DNA from: Prinsepia uniflora
Lineage: Eukaryota; Streptophyta; Magnoliopsida; Rosales; Rosaceae
Direction of reading: 5' to 3'
NCBI GenBank assembly: GCA_032719365.1
Contig: CM064874.1
Location: forward strand, 28,134,716 to 28,198,715
DNA length: 64,000 nt
Below, in pieces: positions 32,563 to 44,783 of this stretch. The notes under the pieces were generated by a model. The model worked only from the letters and a program-made list of their open reading frames with translations, made no database searches and was not told the origin of the DNA. Position 1 is the first letter of the stretch; each line of letters begins with the position of its first letter. The translations under genes were made by a program, and so were the position numbers.

Positions 32563-33253
32563 TGATGCACGAAATGTACCAACTTAGGGAGCAAATGGTG
32601 CTCTGCCACGTGCCCTTGAATAGACCTGAAAGTGGAGAAAGCTGGTTGGTTGGTTATAGTATAGGCACCGGTGTGGTACCAGCCGAAAGGTACTCTGATG
32701 CCTAAGTTAGTGGTTGGTCTGAGATGTAATGGGAGTGGTAAATTGTATAGTGTAAAAGTGGTTGTGGATAGTAAATGCTTAGTTACCTTTATATGACAAA
32801 TGGACCCCTTTTGTATGAGTTTGGTGAGTATAATAATTATATCCTCCCGATGTGGGACAAATGTCGGCTGCTGTGGGGATGACACGTGGTAGGCGGGGCT
32901 ATCCACGTGTCGGCGCTGGCCAGGCCTTACTAGGGTATGCTCATCTGAGTGTGCCTGGACCCCTTGGGCTTGTGGAGATGTGTTGGGCAGAAGTACTGGG
33001 CCTTCGGGTCTGTCTGGGTCAACGTACCAACCGACAGAGGACTGGGTCTCTAGGGTCGGCTTGTGGCATGGTGCTAACAGAGGGTTGGGCCTCTTGGTCG
33101 GTTTGATTCGACTCGCCGACCGACAGAGGGCTGGGCCTCCAAAGTGGGATTGGGTTGATGTGGTATCTGGCATTGGATTGGGCCTATAGGTCGGTCTGGG
33201 CCTTTGGGTCGATCTGGGCCTTTGGGTCGGTCTAGGCCGATATGGTACGAACA
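32563..33253 (-). mobile_element. 5' LTR of Tat-type relic
   Basis: 691 bp from TGATGCACGAAATG to ...TATGGTACGAACA, i.e. TG...CA when read in sense (TGTTCGTACC ... GTGCATCA). It contains short G-rich repeats (GGGCCTTTGGGTCGGTCT variants) near 33180-33240. A possible 5-bp duplication would be CCTTC (33254-33258), but the partner LTR was not located. A 236-codon minus ORF spans it by chance. Confidence 0.65.
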
Positions 33254-33502
33254 CCTTCAGTCACTAGTCAAAAAATAGCCTACACTTCCAGTCTAACCCA
33301 CACTCTAACCTAACCTTCACTTCCTGTCGAATTACACCAGACGTCGTCGCTGCAGCCTCCTTTTTTTCCAACTCCAAGTCGTCGTCGCTACCTTCCTCTA
33401 TACTTGTTTGAAAACCCTAAAATCCCAATAGCGTCCCTCTTTCTCCTTGTTTCCCACCTCAACCCAACATCTATCTCTCTCTCTTTTTCCCCTTGCTCTT
33501 CC
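33254..33502. other. pyrimidine-rich stretch, no gene
   Basis: CT-rich sequence (GTCGTCGTCGCTACCTTCC, ATCTATCTCTCTCTC) without an ORF of note. Confidence 0.4.
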
Positions 33503-34333
33503 TGTAACGACCCATCCCAAAAATTATGACAATTTCAAAAAGTAAAGGCAAAATGGACGTATTTACCTTTATCGTTAGTAAAGGGGTAAGATTCAATTTA
33601 AACTCGGGAAACTTCTCAAAAGTTTCGATTGGATCATTGCGTGAGTCTCGAACTCACTAATTCATAGATAGGCACCACGCGAAGAATGGAGATCATATGA
33701 AAAAGTTCCGGTCCTAGATGCCCAAAGACATTTTGGTAAATTTGAAAACCAAGGGCATTTTTAGTGCTTTCAATAGAGCTATTTTAGGTGATCAGCATGT
33801 GGTTTACTTAGTTGACATGATCCGTCTCTAATTTTCGTGGGAACCGGGCCGATCCTACTTCTATTTGACAACTCTTGTTAGACAAGTGATCTTACCAATT
33901 TTAATCACATCCAAATCTTATTAATTTACCCAAACTAAATCCACCATTACGGGGTTACCGCCCACGTCCAACCCATTAAACTCTGTTAAGTGACGAAACC
34001 TACTAACCCAATTCCGTTTGAGTCTTACTTAGTATTCAATTATTGAATTTGATATGAGTCCTAAGTTCATCAAATAATACGAATAATAACCAAAGAGAAA
34101 ATCCACAATGAACATCACTTGCACACAAATCATAAAACTAGCTTATTGGTAATAAATCATCATACCATTTATTTGTAAGATCAAGATACACACTCAATCT
34201 TAAGAAAACAATCGATTTACTACGCACATAATGCCTTTAAAATCAATTTATTATGCCACACGTATCGTTATAACATCAAATCACCACGCATCGTCATATC
34301 ACCTATTCATACATATATTTAGTTATAACACCA
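33503..34333 (+). mobile_element. Tekay-like LTR, plus sense, 5' part
   Basis: Starts at the family terminus TGTAACGACCCATCCCAAAA, with the usual blocks of this LTR beginning (AAAATGGACGTATTTACC, GATAGGCACCACGCG). The similarity weakens after about 33840; an AT-rich stretch follows up to the 541-bp direct repeat. Confidence 0.6.
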
Positions 34334-34874
34334 TCCATCACATTAATACTATAACTGTCCATGGCCATATGACTATTACATATACTTAACATTATAATAA
34401 TATCATTATATATATAACAATAAGCATCACACCTTAAACAAAAAGGATATTCACCATTATACTCTTTAATATAATCCTCACTATAGTTATCAATATAATC
34501 ATCATTAAACATCACCATTTTACTTCTTGTCACATTTGCCATTTTTTATCCCTATACTTCATTATTAACCCTTACTTCATTCCCCTAAATTAATCAAAAT
34601 AATCTTGGATTATTACATGAACATATAAATTTGGACATATAAAACTTTACTCATATAACGTCAAATTAACTCAAACCGTGTATCAGTAAACTCTTAATTT
34701 CAAGGGCCATAACTTTTGTGTTGAACACATCTTGAGATAATATAAGGCCCGGATCTCGAGAAAACGTAAAACTGAAAAAGTGAAAGGTAAAAAGGCGATT
34801 TTTCCCTTAGAAAAATTTAAATGTTGAATTTTTTCTATAGCCATTTTCAAGAATTTTGAGAAGACTATTACGAG
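34334..34874. repeat. 541-bp direct repeat, copy 1
   Basis: Nearly identical to 35926-36465: I count about six single-base differences. Both begin TCCATCACATTAATAC and end GACTATTACGA. An identical small ORF occurs in both copies only because the DNA is duplicated. Confidence 0.93.
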
Positions 34875-34876
34875 GG

Positions 34877-35902
34877 CACAGTTATAGGCTGGGGGGGGCT
34901 GTAGCCCATCCCACTTAACTGATACCCACTAAAAATAGTCCTCCCAATTATTTAAAAAAAAAAGTAGTTTGAATTTTAAAGTAAAACTGTAGGTTGCAAC
35001 TCTCTCCCTCACAACTCTCACACTCACGGGAAAGAAGAAAAAAACTCAAGAACAAAAGGTATGCAGCAGCCCCATTTTAATTCATTTTTTCTTCAAGCTT
35101 TATCCATCATTTTAATTCAATTTTTCTTCAAGCCTTTTTCAAAACATAAAGTATTACTCTCTAATTTTAGTTTTAAATCTAAATTGAATGTAGGGTTTTG
35201 GTTTGGGAATATAAGGATTAGAGATTTTTTTTTTTTAGGTTTGATAATTTGAAATTTGAATGTTGAAATTGGGCTTTATGTAGGAGTAATTTAGACATTG
35301 ACTTATTGAGTGAAGATTGTGGCTATGAAGATTCAATTCACATGCTAGTTGCTATTGTGGGAAGCAAGGTTAGTAAATCAATTTTTTTTCCCTAATTGTT
35401 GATATTAAATGTTTGATTTAATTGGATAAAGCTGGTTTATTTTTTAAATGTATATTGTTGCAATTGTGAAATTGATTTATTTTGCTTTTCTTGATTAGTT
35501 GGCTAGTAGAACTTCTTGTTCTTAGTTTTTTCTTTGTGGCTTTGTGTTTGTGAATTTTTTTATAACAATTTGTATTGATAGATTTTGTTATGTGTATGAA
35601 GAGATAATTGAGGATTTTGATGCTATTAAGGCTCGAAGGGTACAATTTAAAATTAGAAAGTAATAATTTGTACTTGAATTGCATGTTTAATTATGGTTTT
35701 TGTTGTAATTTGTTTATTTTTACTATCAAACTTTTATTTACGTATGTACGTAGATGCATTTAAGGGTAAGACTTATTACGTCCCCCTGATTAGGTGTATC
35801 CTTTTATGTTTATTAATGAAGTTCACTTGTACCATGGAGTTTCTTCAAAATTTAGTATATAAATTTAGCCCATCCGAAATTTAGAGTCAGGAACCGTCAC
35901 TG
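34877..35902 (+). mobile_element. internally deleted hAT derivative
   Basis: Starts CAGTTATAGGCTGG and ends ...GGAACCGTCACTG; inverted ends share CAGT-A-GG only weakly. The 3' part (35585-35900) matches the transposase C-terminal end and 3' tail of the relic at 18514-19000 (GAAGAGATAATTGAGGATTT, AAGGCTCGAAGGGTA, CCATCCGAAATTTAG). The 5' part (35190-35330) matches its leader. The transposase core is missing, so this is a non-autonomous deletion derivative in the opposite orientation. Confidence 0.7.
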
Positions 35903-35925
35903 TATAACACCAAAGCATCCTCTTT

Positions 35926-36465
35926 TCCATCACATTAATACTATAACTGTCCATGGCCATATGACTATTACATATACTTAACATTATAATAATATCATTA
36001 TATATATAACAATAAGCATCACACCTTAAACAAAAAGGGTATTCACCATTATACTCTTTAATATAATCCTCATTATAGTTATCAATATAATCATCATTAA
36101 ACATCACCATTTTACTTCTTGTCACATTTGCCATTTTTTATCCCTATACTTCATTATTAACCCTTACTTCATTCCCCTAAATTAATCAAAATAATCTTGG
36201 ATTATTACATGAACATATAAATTTGGACATATAAAACTATACTCATATAACGTCAAATTAACTCAAACCTTGTATTAGTAAACTCTTAATTTCAAGGGCC
36301 ATAACTTTTGTGTTGAACACATCTTGAGATAATATAAGGCCCGGATCTCGAGAAAACGTAAAACTGAAAAAGTGAAAGGTAAAAAGGCGTTTTTTCCCTT
36401 AGAAAAATTTAAATGTTGAATTTTTTCTATAGCCATTTTCAAGAATTTTGAGAAGACTATTACGA
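35926..36465. repeat. 541-bp direct repeat, copy 2
   Basis: Second copy of 34334-34874, located on the other side of the deleted hAT element. After it the sequence continues as plus-sense LTR (AAGGTCTCGGGATCCTG ... AACAGGTGGCATGCCC). Confidence 0.93.
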
Positions 36466-37201
36466 AGGTCTCGGGATCCTGATTTCGTAAACAGGTGGCA
36501 TGCCCAAATCGAAGATCGAATGAGAGAGTTATGGGTCACAATGGTGAAGGGAAAATGGTAATTTTGCCACTAAGGACATTTTGGTCATTTTTCTTAAGTG
36601 ATAAGCCTTGGATGTTGACATTTGTTCAGAGAATTATGGTCTCTTCACTTCTACATTCTTCCATCGACTCACCAATCTATATTTATGTGTGTCTGTGTTA
36701 GATTTGTCGGTGTTTGGTGGTTGTAAACCGAAAGAGAAAAAAAAAAGGTTTAAAGCCAAACCCTGAGGGATATTCTGGCAAGGAGGGAAAATAGAGAGAT
36801 AGGGAGGATATTCTGGCAAGGAGGGAAAATAGAGAGATAAGGTCGGACGCACCCTCTTGTGCTGCTCATTTTCTCTGTGCACGCATCACCACTATTCATC
36901 TTCAACCTCGAGCGGGTCTGTACTTGGGTCGTCCGACTCGCGACCCTGACTTGACTGGAAATCCATTATTTTACAACCAAATTTCAAGTTCTAATAGTCT
37001 ATCCTCACCTAGTTAATGTCAGGATGAGATCTATAAGCTCGAGATGGAGAAAAACTCATATGATGGCTTATCTAACGCTTGACCTTTTGGTCGTGGCTCC
37101 TCAATCACTGCGAGAACCTCCCCAGCGTCCAACTCCTTTCAAGTTCTATAGAGACTTGATCACAAAGAGGACACGATATGATATCCCGAACGTGAGCACA
37201 T
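36466..37201 (+). mobile_element. Tekay-like LTR continuation, degraded
   Basis: GTAAACAGGTGGCATGCCC and GTTATGGGTCACAATGG correspond to the block GTAGACAGGTGGCACGTC found at 37410 in the complete LTR. A short tandem duplication (GGATATTCTGGCAAGGAGGG twice) lies at 36768-36830. The right part up to 37201 is unassigned; its last 60 bp resemble 40245-40300 on the far side of the next LTR. Confidence 0.5.
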
Positions 37202-40200
37202 TGTAACGACCCGTTCCAGAAATCGGGATTAGATTAGTGATTAATGAAGGATTAGTGAGGTTAACTGGTGATTAGTTGGGTAAGTTCGGACGGACGGTGC
37301 GAAATGACGATTTTTCCCCTAGAATGGGCAAAAATGTTGACTTTTTGTTTGGTAGGCCAAACGGACGTTGGCCGATGACTGTAACGTAGTTTGGGAAGTC
37401 ATGAGTCCGTAGACAGGTGGCACGTCTGATTTCGACAAACGAAGAAGAAGTTATGACGTTCGGAAGTTCGAGGGTAATTTGGTAATTTGGTAATTTGGTT
37501 GAAATGGGGCACTTTGTTGACTTTTCCAATGACATGGACTTTTCATGCATTCCGAGGACCTTTAGGTAGGTCTCGATGTCCTGAGTACGATGACAGGCGA
37601 CACGCCGTCATCAGACGTCGAACGGTTAAATTACGGGTCTAATAATGTGAGGGGTAAAATGGTAATTTGGACTTAGAAGGGCAAAATGGTCTTTTGGCGT
37701 TTTGTTTTCTGTGAACCATCAGGTGAGGACACCTGGGCAGAATGGATTGGATATTTTTGGGGTGAAACCATAGGATTGAAGACACATGGCCAGCCTCTAG
37801 TGGCTTCTACGAAATGCTCACACACTGTTACATTTTAAACGGGTTTACTATATGTGGAAGGAAAAATAGAGACTGAGAGCAGATTGATCATTTTTCCATT
37901 AGAGTGAGTCGGGTGTGAGCTTAGAGGCAGGGTGAGTGAGTGAATAGAGATGTGTTGTGATGTGTGTGAGAGTGTTTAGTGGAAGGACTGAATGAAGAGG
38001 GACTGTGAGAGGTGAGAAATACCAAAGAGACAGAGAAGGAATCGTGGACTGTTGTGAAACTTCAATTGATCAAACCAGTTTAATTTGGTCTGTGGGGGTG
38101 ATTAGAGGGTTGAGGATTGCTTCTTGGACCCTAAAAACCACGGTGGAGGTCAGAGAACAGGTAAGTTTTCGGGTCCCCTGTTTTTCCAGGAATCGTTCAA
38201 AGTGGAATTGATGGTTTTGGAGAATTGTTGAGTGATTATGGTGACTCTTGCAGACGTAGGAAGTTATTATTGAACTCAAGGACGTGAAACCATGACTGGA
38301 GAGCACCATGGTGGCCGGAAACAGAAACTGAGATCTCTGAGTTTTGGGTTCGCAGCTTGGGAGGTAAGAGTTCTACTTAATTCTCAAATTTTCTTAGGTA
38401 GATCGACTGCTTAGCATAGGACGAAGGTAATGGGATTGAAAGGGCTGAAAATGGTTGAGAATTAGACGAAAACCGGCCACGCCGGTTCGAGTTGCAGAAG
38501 ACCGGTCTAACCCGGTCTGAACCGAGTGGACCAGAGGTTGATGGTGACACTATTCACGCTCGTGAGTTGCACGCGCAGGAAGTTCCAGACGCGCGTGGGG
38601 GCGCGTGAAGGGTAGTTTGTGGAATCTTCCAACACGACTTTTAAAGTATTCGATGTAACGAACATTTTGGCGTTGGTTTCGAGTCGATCGGACATCGTCT
38701 CGATATGTTTCGGGGTGTCCGAAGGTTTTAGGACTCGGTTAAAAATAGTTAAAATTCGGGAAAATTACGGGGCTTTAGTATAAGCTTTATGAAGTAGTTA
38801 GTAACGTTATTATGGAATTTGGATAGGTTCAAGAAAGCCGGTGATAGTGGATCAGCTGGGAACGGCATAGGTGCACGCGTATCAAAGCAGGGGCGAAATG
38901 GTCTGTGAGTGGACTTTCCTTTCTAATTTTTGATGCATGAATATATGTTTTTATAGTTTTTTATACATGATTCTATGATTTGATTTATGATCTTGAAGGT
39001 TTACGGTTTTGCACGGATTTCGAGATTATAACGTAATTGCACATTTTACGAGATTTCGAATGATCTTGTGATTTGATCATGGTTTTAAGGATTTGATTTC
39101 AGGATTTGAAATATGATTTGATTTCAATGATTTGAAATAGATTTCGGAAAAATTATTTCGGGCTTGAAGCCATGTTCATGTGATTTCGGGAAATGAGATT
39201 TCGGTTTTGAAACTGGATTTCGGAAATGAGATTTCAGATTTGGTTTTGAGACTTGGAAAAGGAGATCTGGATTTGGGTTCGGGACGGTGGTTCCGGATGT
39301 TGGCTTACGGAATCATTTTTGCGAATTTGGATAAGGATTTTCTGTGGTTTTCATTGTCTCGCATGAAAAATGGTTTTGGGTTTAAAGTCCCGGAAAAAAG
39401 AAAAGAAAAACCGCTGGATCTGGTTTTGAGTTTAAATACTCGGTCATTGACGAGGAGGGGGGGCCTGGATTGATTTGTTTTGAGCTTAAAGACTCGGTAT
39501 ATGTTTTGAGTTTAAAGACTCAGTGATTGTGATACCCCCCCGGGACCTGTGATTGTGTTTTGAGTTTAAAGATTCGTTGATATCCCGGGAATGCCTGATT
39601 ATTGCGCATGGTTTTGAGTTTAAAGATTCGGGCGCACTTGAGATCCAGAAAACTAGCATGATTGATGTTTTTCACTGGTTTTCAGATGTTTTGGGCAGTG
39701 TCCCGGATGATATGGATTTGATGAGTTTTGGGACTGAGTTCCCGTTTTTGAGATTGATTTGTGATTTGAGGCTGAGGCCTGGAATTGAATAACGGATTTG
39801 ATTCAGGTTTTCAATAATGGTTTTCATTGATGATTTTGGATATGAAATTGATATGACTGGTTTCATGACATGAATTGTATATGCATGCATTGGTTTTAAA
39901 TGGAGGGTATAAATGTAATTGTGTTTTCTGATATCTGTTTTGAACTTATACTTTATTTTTGTCCACTCATAGTCTTTTTCATGTTTTCGATACCCTCCAA
40001 GTTGTTGCGGCGCGGGCTATTGGTCGAGAGAGATGGAGACATCACACACGCGATCCACAGTAGAGTCTGCGCATTCTGGGAAGTCCAGTACTGTTGAACG
40101 GTTCGTTTGGAAATCCCTTGTCCGAATTACGTGTCACAGGGAGGTTGGACGTCGGTTCAGCCTTCGTGGCATGCGTAAGTTAGACGGGAGTACGACTTAG

Positions 40201-40236
40201 CCCTTAATCCCGGGGGATTGAGGGTGTGGCGTGTCA
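37202..40236 (+). mobile_element. Tekay-like LTR, full length, plus sense
   Basis: 3035 bp from TGTAACGACCCGTTCC to ...GGTGTGGCGTGTCA. Flanks are CACAT (37197-37201) and CAAAT (40237-40241), a possible target duplication with one difference. No primer-binding site follows, so it is a solo LTR or the 3' LTR of a broken element. It has a cluster of GAGTTTAAAGACTC-type dyads at 39424-39640, equivalent to those in the inner element's LTRs at 53955-54162. Confidence 0.75.
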
Positions 40237-40438
40237 CAAATCTTATGGAGACTTGCTCTTGATAAGGACATGATATAATATCCCAGATGTGAGTAAATCC
40301 CACTCGATCCCTGGGGAGACATGATATAACATATATTCTCACACGACTGACGCTCGAGGGCCTTGAGGAATTGCAAATATTGATTCTTAACTTGCATGAG
40401 TGGATTTCGAGGACAGAATTTCTTTAAGGTGGAGAATT
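40237..40438 (+). mobile_element. 3' internal end of a Ty3/gypsy element
   Basis: Ends with TGGATTTCGAGGACAGAATTTC and a polypurine tract TTAAGGTGGAGAATT directly before the LTR start at 40439. The same order (GACGAAATTTCTTAAGGGGG, then TGTAAC) precedes the 3' LTRs of both elements at the right end of the window. Confidence 0.65.
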
Positions 40439-41254
40439 TGTAACGACATGCCCCTAAAATTATGAAAATTTTGGAAAGTAAATGGGAAATGGATGTATTT
40501 ATCCTTTTCTTAATTAAAGGACCAAATGAAAGTTTAAACTCAGGACGCTTCTCAAAAATTTTGATTGGAATGTTGCAAGGTCTCAAACTCACCAATTTAA
40601 AGACAGGTGACACGCAAAAAACAAGACCGTATGAAAAGTTACGGGTCTAAATGTCCAAGGGATTTGTGATAAATTTGAAACCATGGGTATTTTAGTACTT
40701 TAGTATAGTTATTTCAGGTGAGTCAACATATGGTTTACTTAGTGGGTGACAAGTGTCACAAGAAGAAAGGGACATAGATCTTCACTTTAAAGACCTGTCC
40801 CGAATCTATGGGATTAATTAAGGCTAATAACGGATTTTTGAGGAATAATTAAGGTTAATGACAGATAAACAAAGATTATCAGACGATTTGGGTAAAATTA
40901 TGATTTTGCCCTTAGAAAAGGTAAAAATGTGGACTTTTGACCCGGGAGGTCCAATGCATGTGGACTGAGGACTATTACGTAGATCGAGACGATACGAGTC
41001 CATACACAGACGACATGTCAAAATCGAGACGATAGGAGTATTCAAGAAAAAAATCATTTTGCCTTTTCCTTGCATAGTTATCAAAATACCTCTGGCCTTC
41101 TCAGACCCGTAACTATTTCATCCAGACCCCGATTTCGACTACGTAACGGTCCTAACCGAAGGTCCAAATTGTATTCTGAACAAAAATTCAACATTTGACC
41201 TAATAACCAAGGGTAAAAATGTTCTAAACTTTTTCAAATTTACGGGTCGTTATA
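40439..41254. mobile_element. LTR fragments joined head to head
   Basis: A plus-sense LTR start at 40439 (TGTAACGACATGCCCC) runs to about 40785. A second plus-sense LTR start follows (GACCTGTCCCGAATC, about 40790-41045). Then the sequence becomes a minus-sense LTR end, finishing ACGGGTCGTTATA at 41254. The last two parts are therefore inverted relative to each other. Confidence 0.55.
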
Positions 41255-42719
41255 GAAAATATGGTTGCAAAGTGGGTTACGTACCCAGAAAAACCTCCTC
41301 TAGATGGGGTAACCATGTAAATCCAACGTTATCGGAGGAAACTCGGCACATCCCAAAACTCACTCAGAGAACAAACACTCAGGACTACCAAATGCAACTG
41401 GTTCCTCGAATACTCAACAGAAGAGTAACGGGTAGTCCACCGATTCATCAGGATATCACAGCAAGTCATTATGTCCTAGAAAATCAATCTGCCTTTTGGC
41501 ATACCTTTTTTGCAAAACCAATAGGTGATTCCATCACCGTACCAGTCCGAGTACTAGCTCGCATGTCCCAACCCAATGGGAAACCAATCCCAAGAAAAGA
41601 GTGAGTGAGTTCAAACTCCATCGACACTTGTGCAATCTATCCAAAGATAGCTAGGGTACCTGTCACCAATCCAGGCATACCCCGTGCCTCCAGTAATCCA
41701 ACCGAACAAGGAGGATATTGTGATCTCACTGAGCCACTCAGGATCCTCTCTGTCCCACTCAAATCTCACTGTAACTCACAGATCTTCCACTCAAGGGCTT
41801 AGAGCTAGAGACAACCCTCGTCTAAGCTCCCTAGGAAAACATCCTCTAGATGCACTCAGCTTCCTCCGAAATCATCTGATCACTGCTGGATTCCATCCAA
41901 ATCATTTCCACCAACATGGTACATTAACACTCGAGTCTTACTCCCAAGACCCGACACAAACCGACGAATCCTCAGTACCTCAATTTCCACTTTTTAGTGG
42001 CACATCATGAAAAAATCCCAAGTATTTGCTCGTACTGAGCTACTGTCAAATCTCCTGCTCATGTCGGAGGAACTCTGCCTCCCTCGTATCTCGATAAGAC
42101 TGGGGTGAAAAAAAACATAAGAACGTTCCTCGAACATCGCCAAACTCTTGATAGTCTCATCCAACACATGGATAGCAATGTCTGCCACACAAGCAGGTGC
42201 ATACCTATCTAGAAAGCTCATTTCTATCAGTACCAGACGCTCATAATGGCAACTCATCGCCTATACTATCTGCTCAAAAGCGTGTAGTCCACTGATCGAT
42301 CCATCCTGGGATTCGATCCACAAGTACCACTTTCTTGGTCGCTTGTTCAACCGTCCTCAAATAAGGGTCATCAACGACCTCGGCTACAAGAAGCAGCACA
42401 TCCATCCCGACCAATCATTGGTCATGACTCTGAAAAGTCGTCACACTGGGATAACTGGTTGATTGGATCTCATCCACTCGTAACTCTACAACCTCCAACC
42501 ACTAGGCCCACAAGAAAATTTGCCCTCCTCGGATCTACTCTGCCCTACTCGGGGTCGGACCCCACTGAAACATGGCATCCTATGCCAAACAGAATCTTAC
42601 GGATAGGTTCACTCCCACTTAATTTTCCTATTCTTAACCCCACTACCAAGTTGATGACAGGCTGTCGTGGTCGAGACATCACATCTGACACATGCGCAAT
42701 ACTACAAAAGCAACCTAGT
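41255..42719 (-). mobile_element. internal region of a non-autonomous LTR element
   Basis: Lies between an LTR end (41254) and a primer-binding site plus LTR (42721-45651). No reverse transcriptase, integrase or zinc knuckle was recognised on either strand. The longest minus ORF (41994-42257, 87 codons) has no known domain, though its N-terminal part could be a gag remnant. I call it a LARD-like or gutted relative of the Tekay family. Confidence 0.55.
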
Positions 42720-42731
42720 ACTCTTATACCA
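42720..42731 (-). other. primer-binding site (decayed)
   Basis: Reverse strand TGGTATAAGAGT, three bases inside the LTR: a mutated form of TGGTATCAGAGC, complementary to initiator tRNA-Met. Confidence 0.7.
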
Positions 42732-44433
42732 AGCTGATAGGACCCATCCCATTCCCCCCAAATTATCGTGGGATATGCCCTGCTCCCGTCTTACACCCCG
42801 TGTCAGACCAGGGATAAATCCATAACCCACTCAGGGTTTTCAGAGTGCACAGTGATTTTCAGAGTACGCAGCGGCATGCAATGTCTCGGTCTTTACTCCA
42901 GTCTGCTTCCGCAATCAACCTGAAGGGTACTAAAAACATTAAAACTGTGAGTGGATAAAAATAAACAGTTATAAAACCATTTAACGAAAAAAAACATTTA
43001 TATTCTTCAATTAAAAGTATGTATGCATCAGAAAACACGTAATCACAAAATCACAAATGCTTTCTTAAAATGAAATCATATTGCTTTTCAAATAAATAAC
43101 CGATGAAAAACATCTGTCACATCTCATATTATCGTATTATCATCTTCAGTCATGATATCCAAGCAAAGCGTGCACATAGCTCAAGGACTGCTCAAGTCTG
43201 AGCACGTCACCATGAACATATCACCGGTTGACGTTCAACATATCATCATGAACATATCAACGATCGATCTTATATAACATAAGCACTCATGAGTCAAGCC
43301 TCTCTCGGCTGCTCGACAACATGCAATGTATCGTGACCTCTCCGGGGAGACACAACGCATCCCGGAGGCGAGCATCATAGCATAGTGTCCTTTCCAGGGA
43401 AACATATTCACAACCAGAGGTCCTCTCATAATCGTCATTTTGAAAACAGTGGAAACCTTTTCATAAACTATTGTATCTCAAATCAAAATAGTTGTTTCAC
43501 ATAGAGTCTCAGCCCAAAACATGGTTTCCAAATACCCATGGATTCACACACGAAGTCCATGCCTTTCCAACAGGGTCACAGGCCCGAAATATCATATCAT
43601 AAATTAGAACTAGGTCACAAGCCCAATATATCATTTCATAAATCATAATTGGGTCACAAGCCCAATATATCATTTCCACATCAAAACATTATACAATTTC
43701 ACATTTGCCTCTACTCTAAGTCAAATCATAAATCAACTGGAACACAAGCTCAAATATTATTTTCAAATCTGAAAACCATTTCACTATTCAACTAGGACTC
43801 AAGCCCGAAATGTCGATTTCACGCATCTCTGTGAAATCATTGAAAATCGATAGTAAAATCCTCAATTTCACGCATCTACGTGAACCCATTCAAATCACAT
43901 AAATCATAAGCACGTAGAGAACTCAGCCTAAGCCTGAAGTATAGCATAAAAATAAAAATCTCGAAATACGTGCCATATAAAATTTTCTACGAAAATTCCA
44001 AATCATCAACATAAATCATATTTAAATCATATGCAACCAATGCATCTAAAATCATGTTCATAAAACATATAAAATAGTTATGCATGCATCATTTTATAAA
44101 GCAAGAGTCCACCCACAGGTCGTCCATGCTGCGCGCTCACAATCCGCGGTGTAAGCCACTCTGAGGCTAATCCAACATCTCCGGAACATCTGGGCCTGTC
44201 TAAATCATACCCAGAGGTCACTAACTATCTGTAAAAATCTATACCATAAACCCTCAAAACTCCTGGAACAGTAAATGTGTCCGTACACACTTCCCGAGGA
44301 TAAAAACCTCCAAATGACCTATCAAATAATCTCTGATCGACCTGAAATCATCACCATTGGATTCAAATCGTCAAAACCTTTCAAACAAGATCAGTTTCAC
44401 GTTGAAATTCATTCCCATGCGCCTACATGCATT

Positions 44434-44490
44434 GGTCAAATTCTGGTCCACGATGGTCAATGTCGGTCAACGCAGGTCAACAGCGGTCAG
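44434..44490. promoter_or_regulatory. GGTC(A/C)A array at 10-bp pitch (W-box cores)
   Basis: GGTC starts at 44434, 44445, 44455, 44465, 44475 and 44485. Four are GGTCAA (reverse TTGACC, the WRKY W-box), one is GGTCCA and one GGTCAG. The 10-11 bp step equals one helical turn. It sits in the LTR upstream of the presumed transcription start. Confidence 0.65.
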
Positions 44491-44540
44491 CGCTGACATA
44501 AACTTGAAAACACTAACATCTGACACCTATGATAGCCTGT

Positions 44541-44783
44541 CACGTGGAACACCCTAATTGGTGCCACGTGTCACTGACAAGTCTAACACATTACCACGTG
44601 GCACCATCCCACTGGTCACGTGGTTTGACAATACTAACGTGGACTAGCCACGTCAGCTGCCACGTCGCCATACAACTCCAGACACAATGCCGTGTGGCAC
44701 CATCTCACTGGTCCACCTGGTCTGACAAGTTTGACGTGACACTGCCACATCAGTTGCTAACTGGACTAACACCTAGCCACGTG
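44541..44783. promoter_or_regulatory. G-box/ACGT cluster in LTR
   Basis: CACGTG hexamers at 44541, 44565, 44595, 44617 and 44778, with further ACGT cores in CCACGTC at about 44648 and 44660, and ACGTGG near 44637. CACGTG is bound by bZIP (ABRE-type) and bHLH factors. The array occupies the same part of the LTR as the TGACGTCA array at 5274-5429. Confidence 0.65.

Noticed and set aside
32544..33254. 236-codon minus ORF rich in Arg/Pro
   Set aside because: It covers the Tat LTR almost exactly and arises from G/C-rich short repeats.
34303..36134. Two near-identical small proteins (MANVTRSKMVMF...)
   Set aside because: They are duplicated only because the 541-bp DNA repeat is; codon content is AT-driven and no homologue is known.
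37202..40236. Confident solo-LTR call with target duplication
   Set aside because: CACAT and CAAAT differ by one base, and about 50 bp on each side resemble each other, so the border history is ambiguous.
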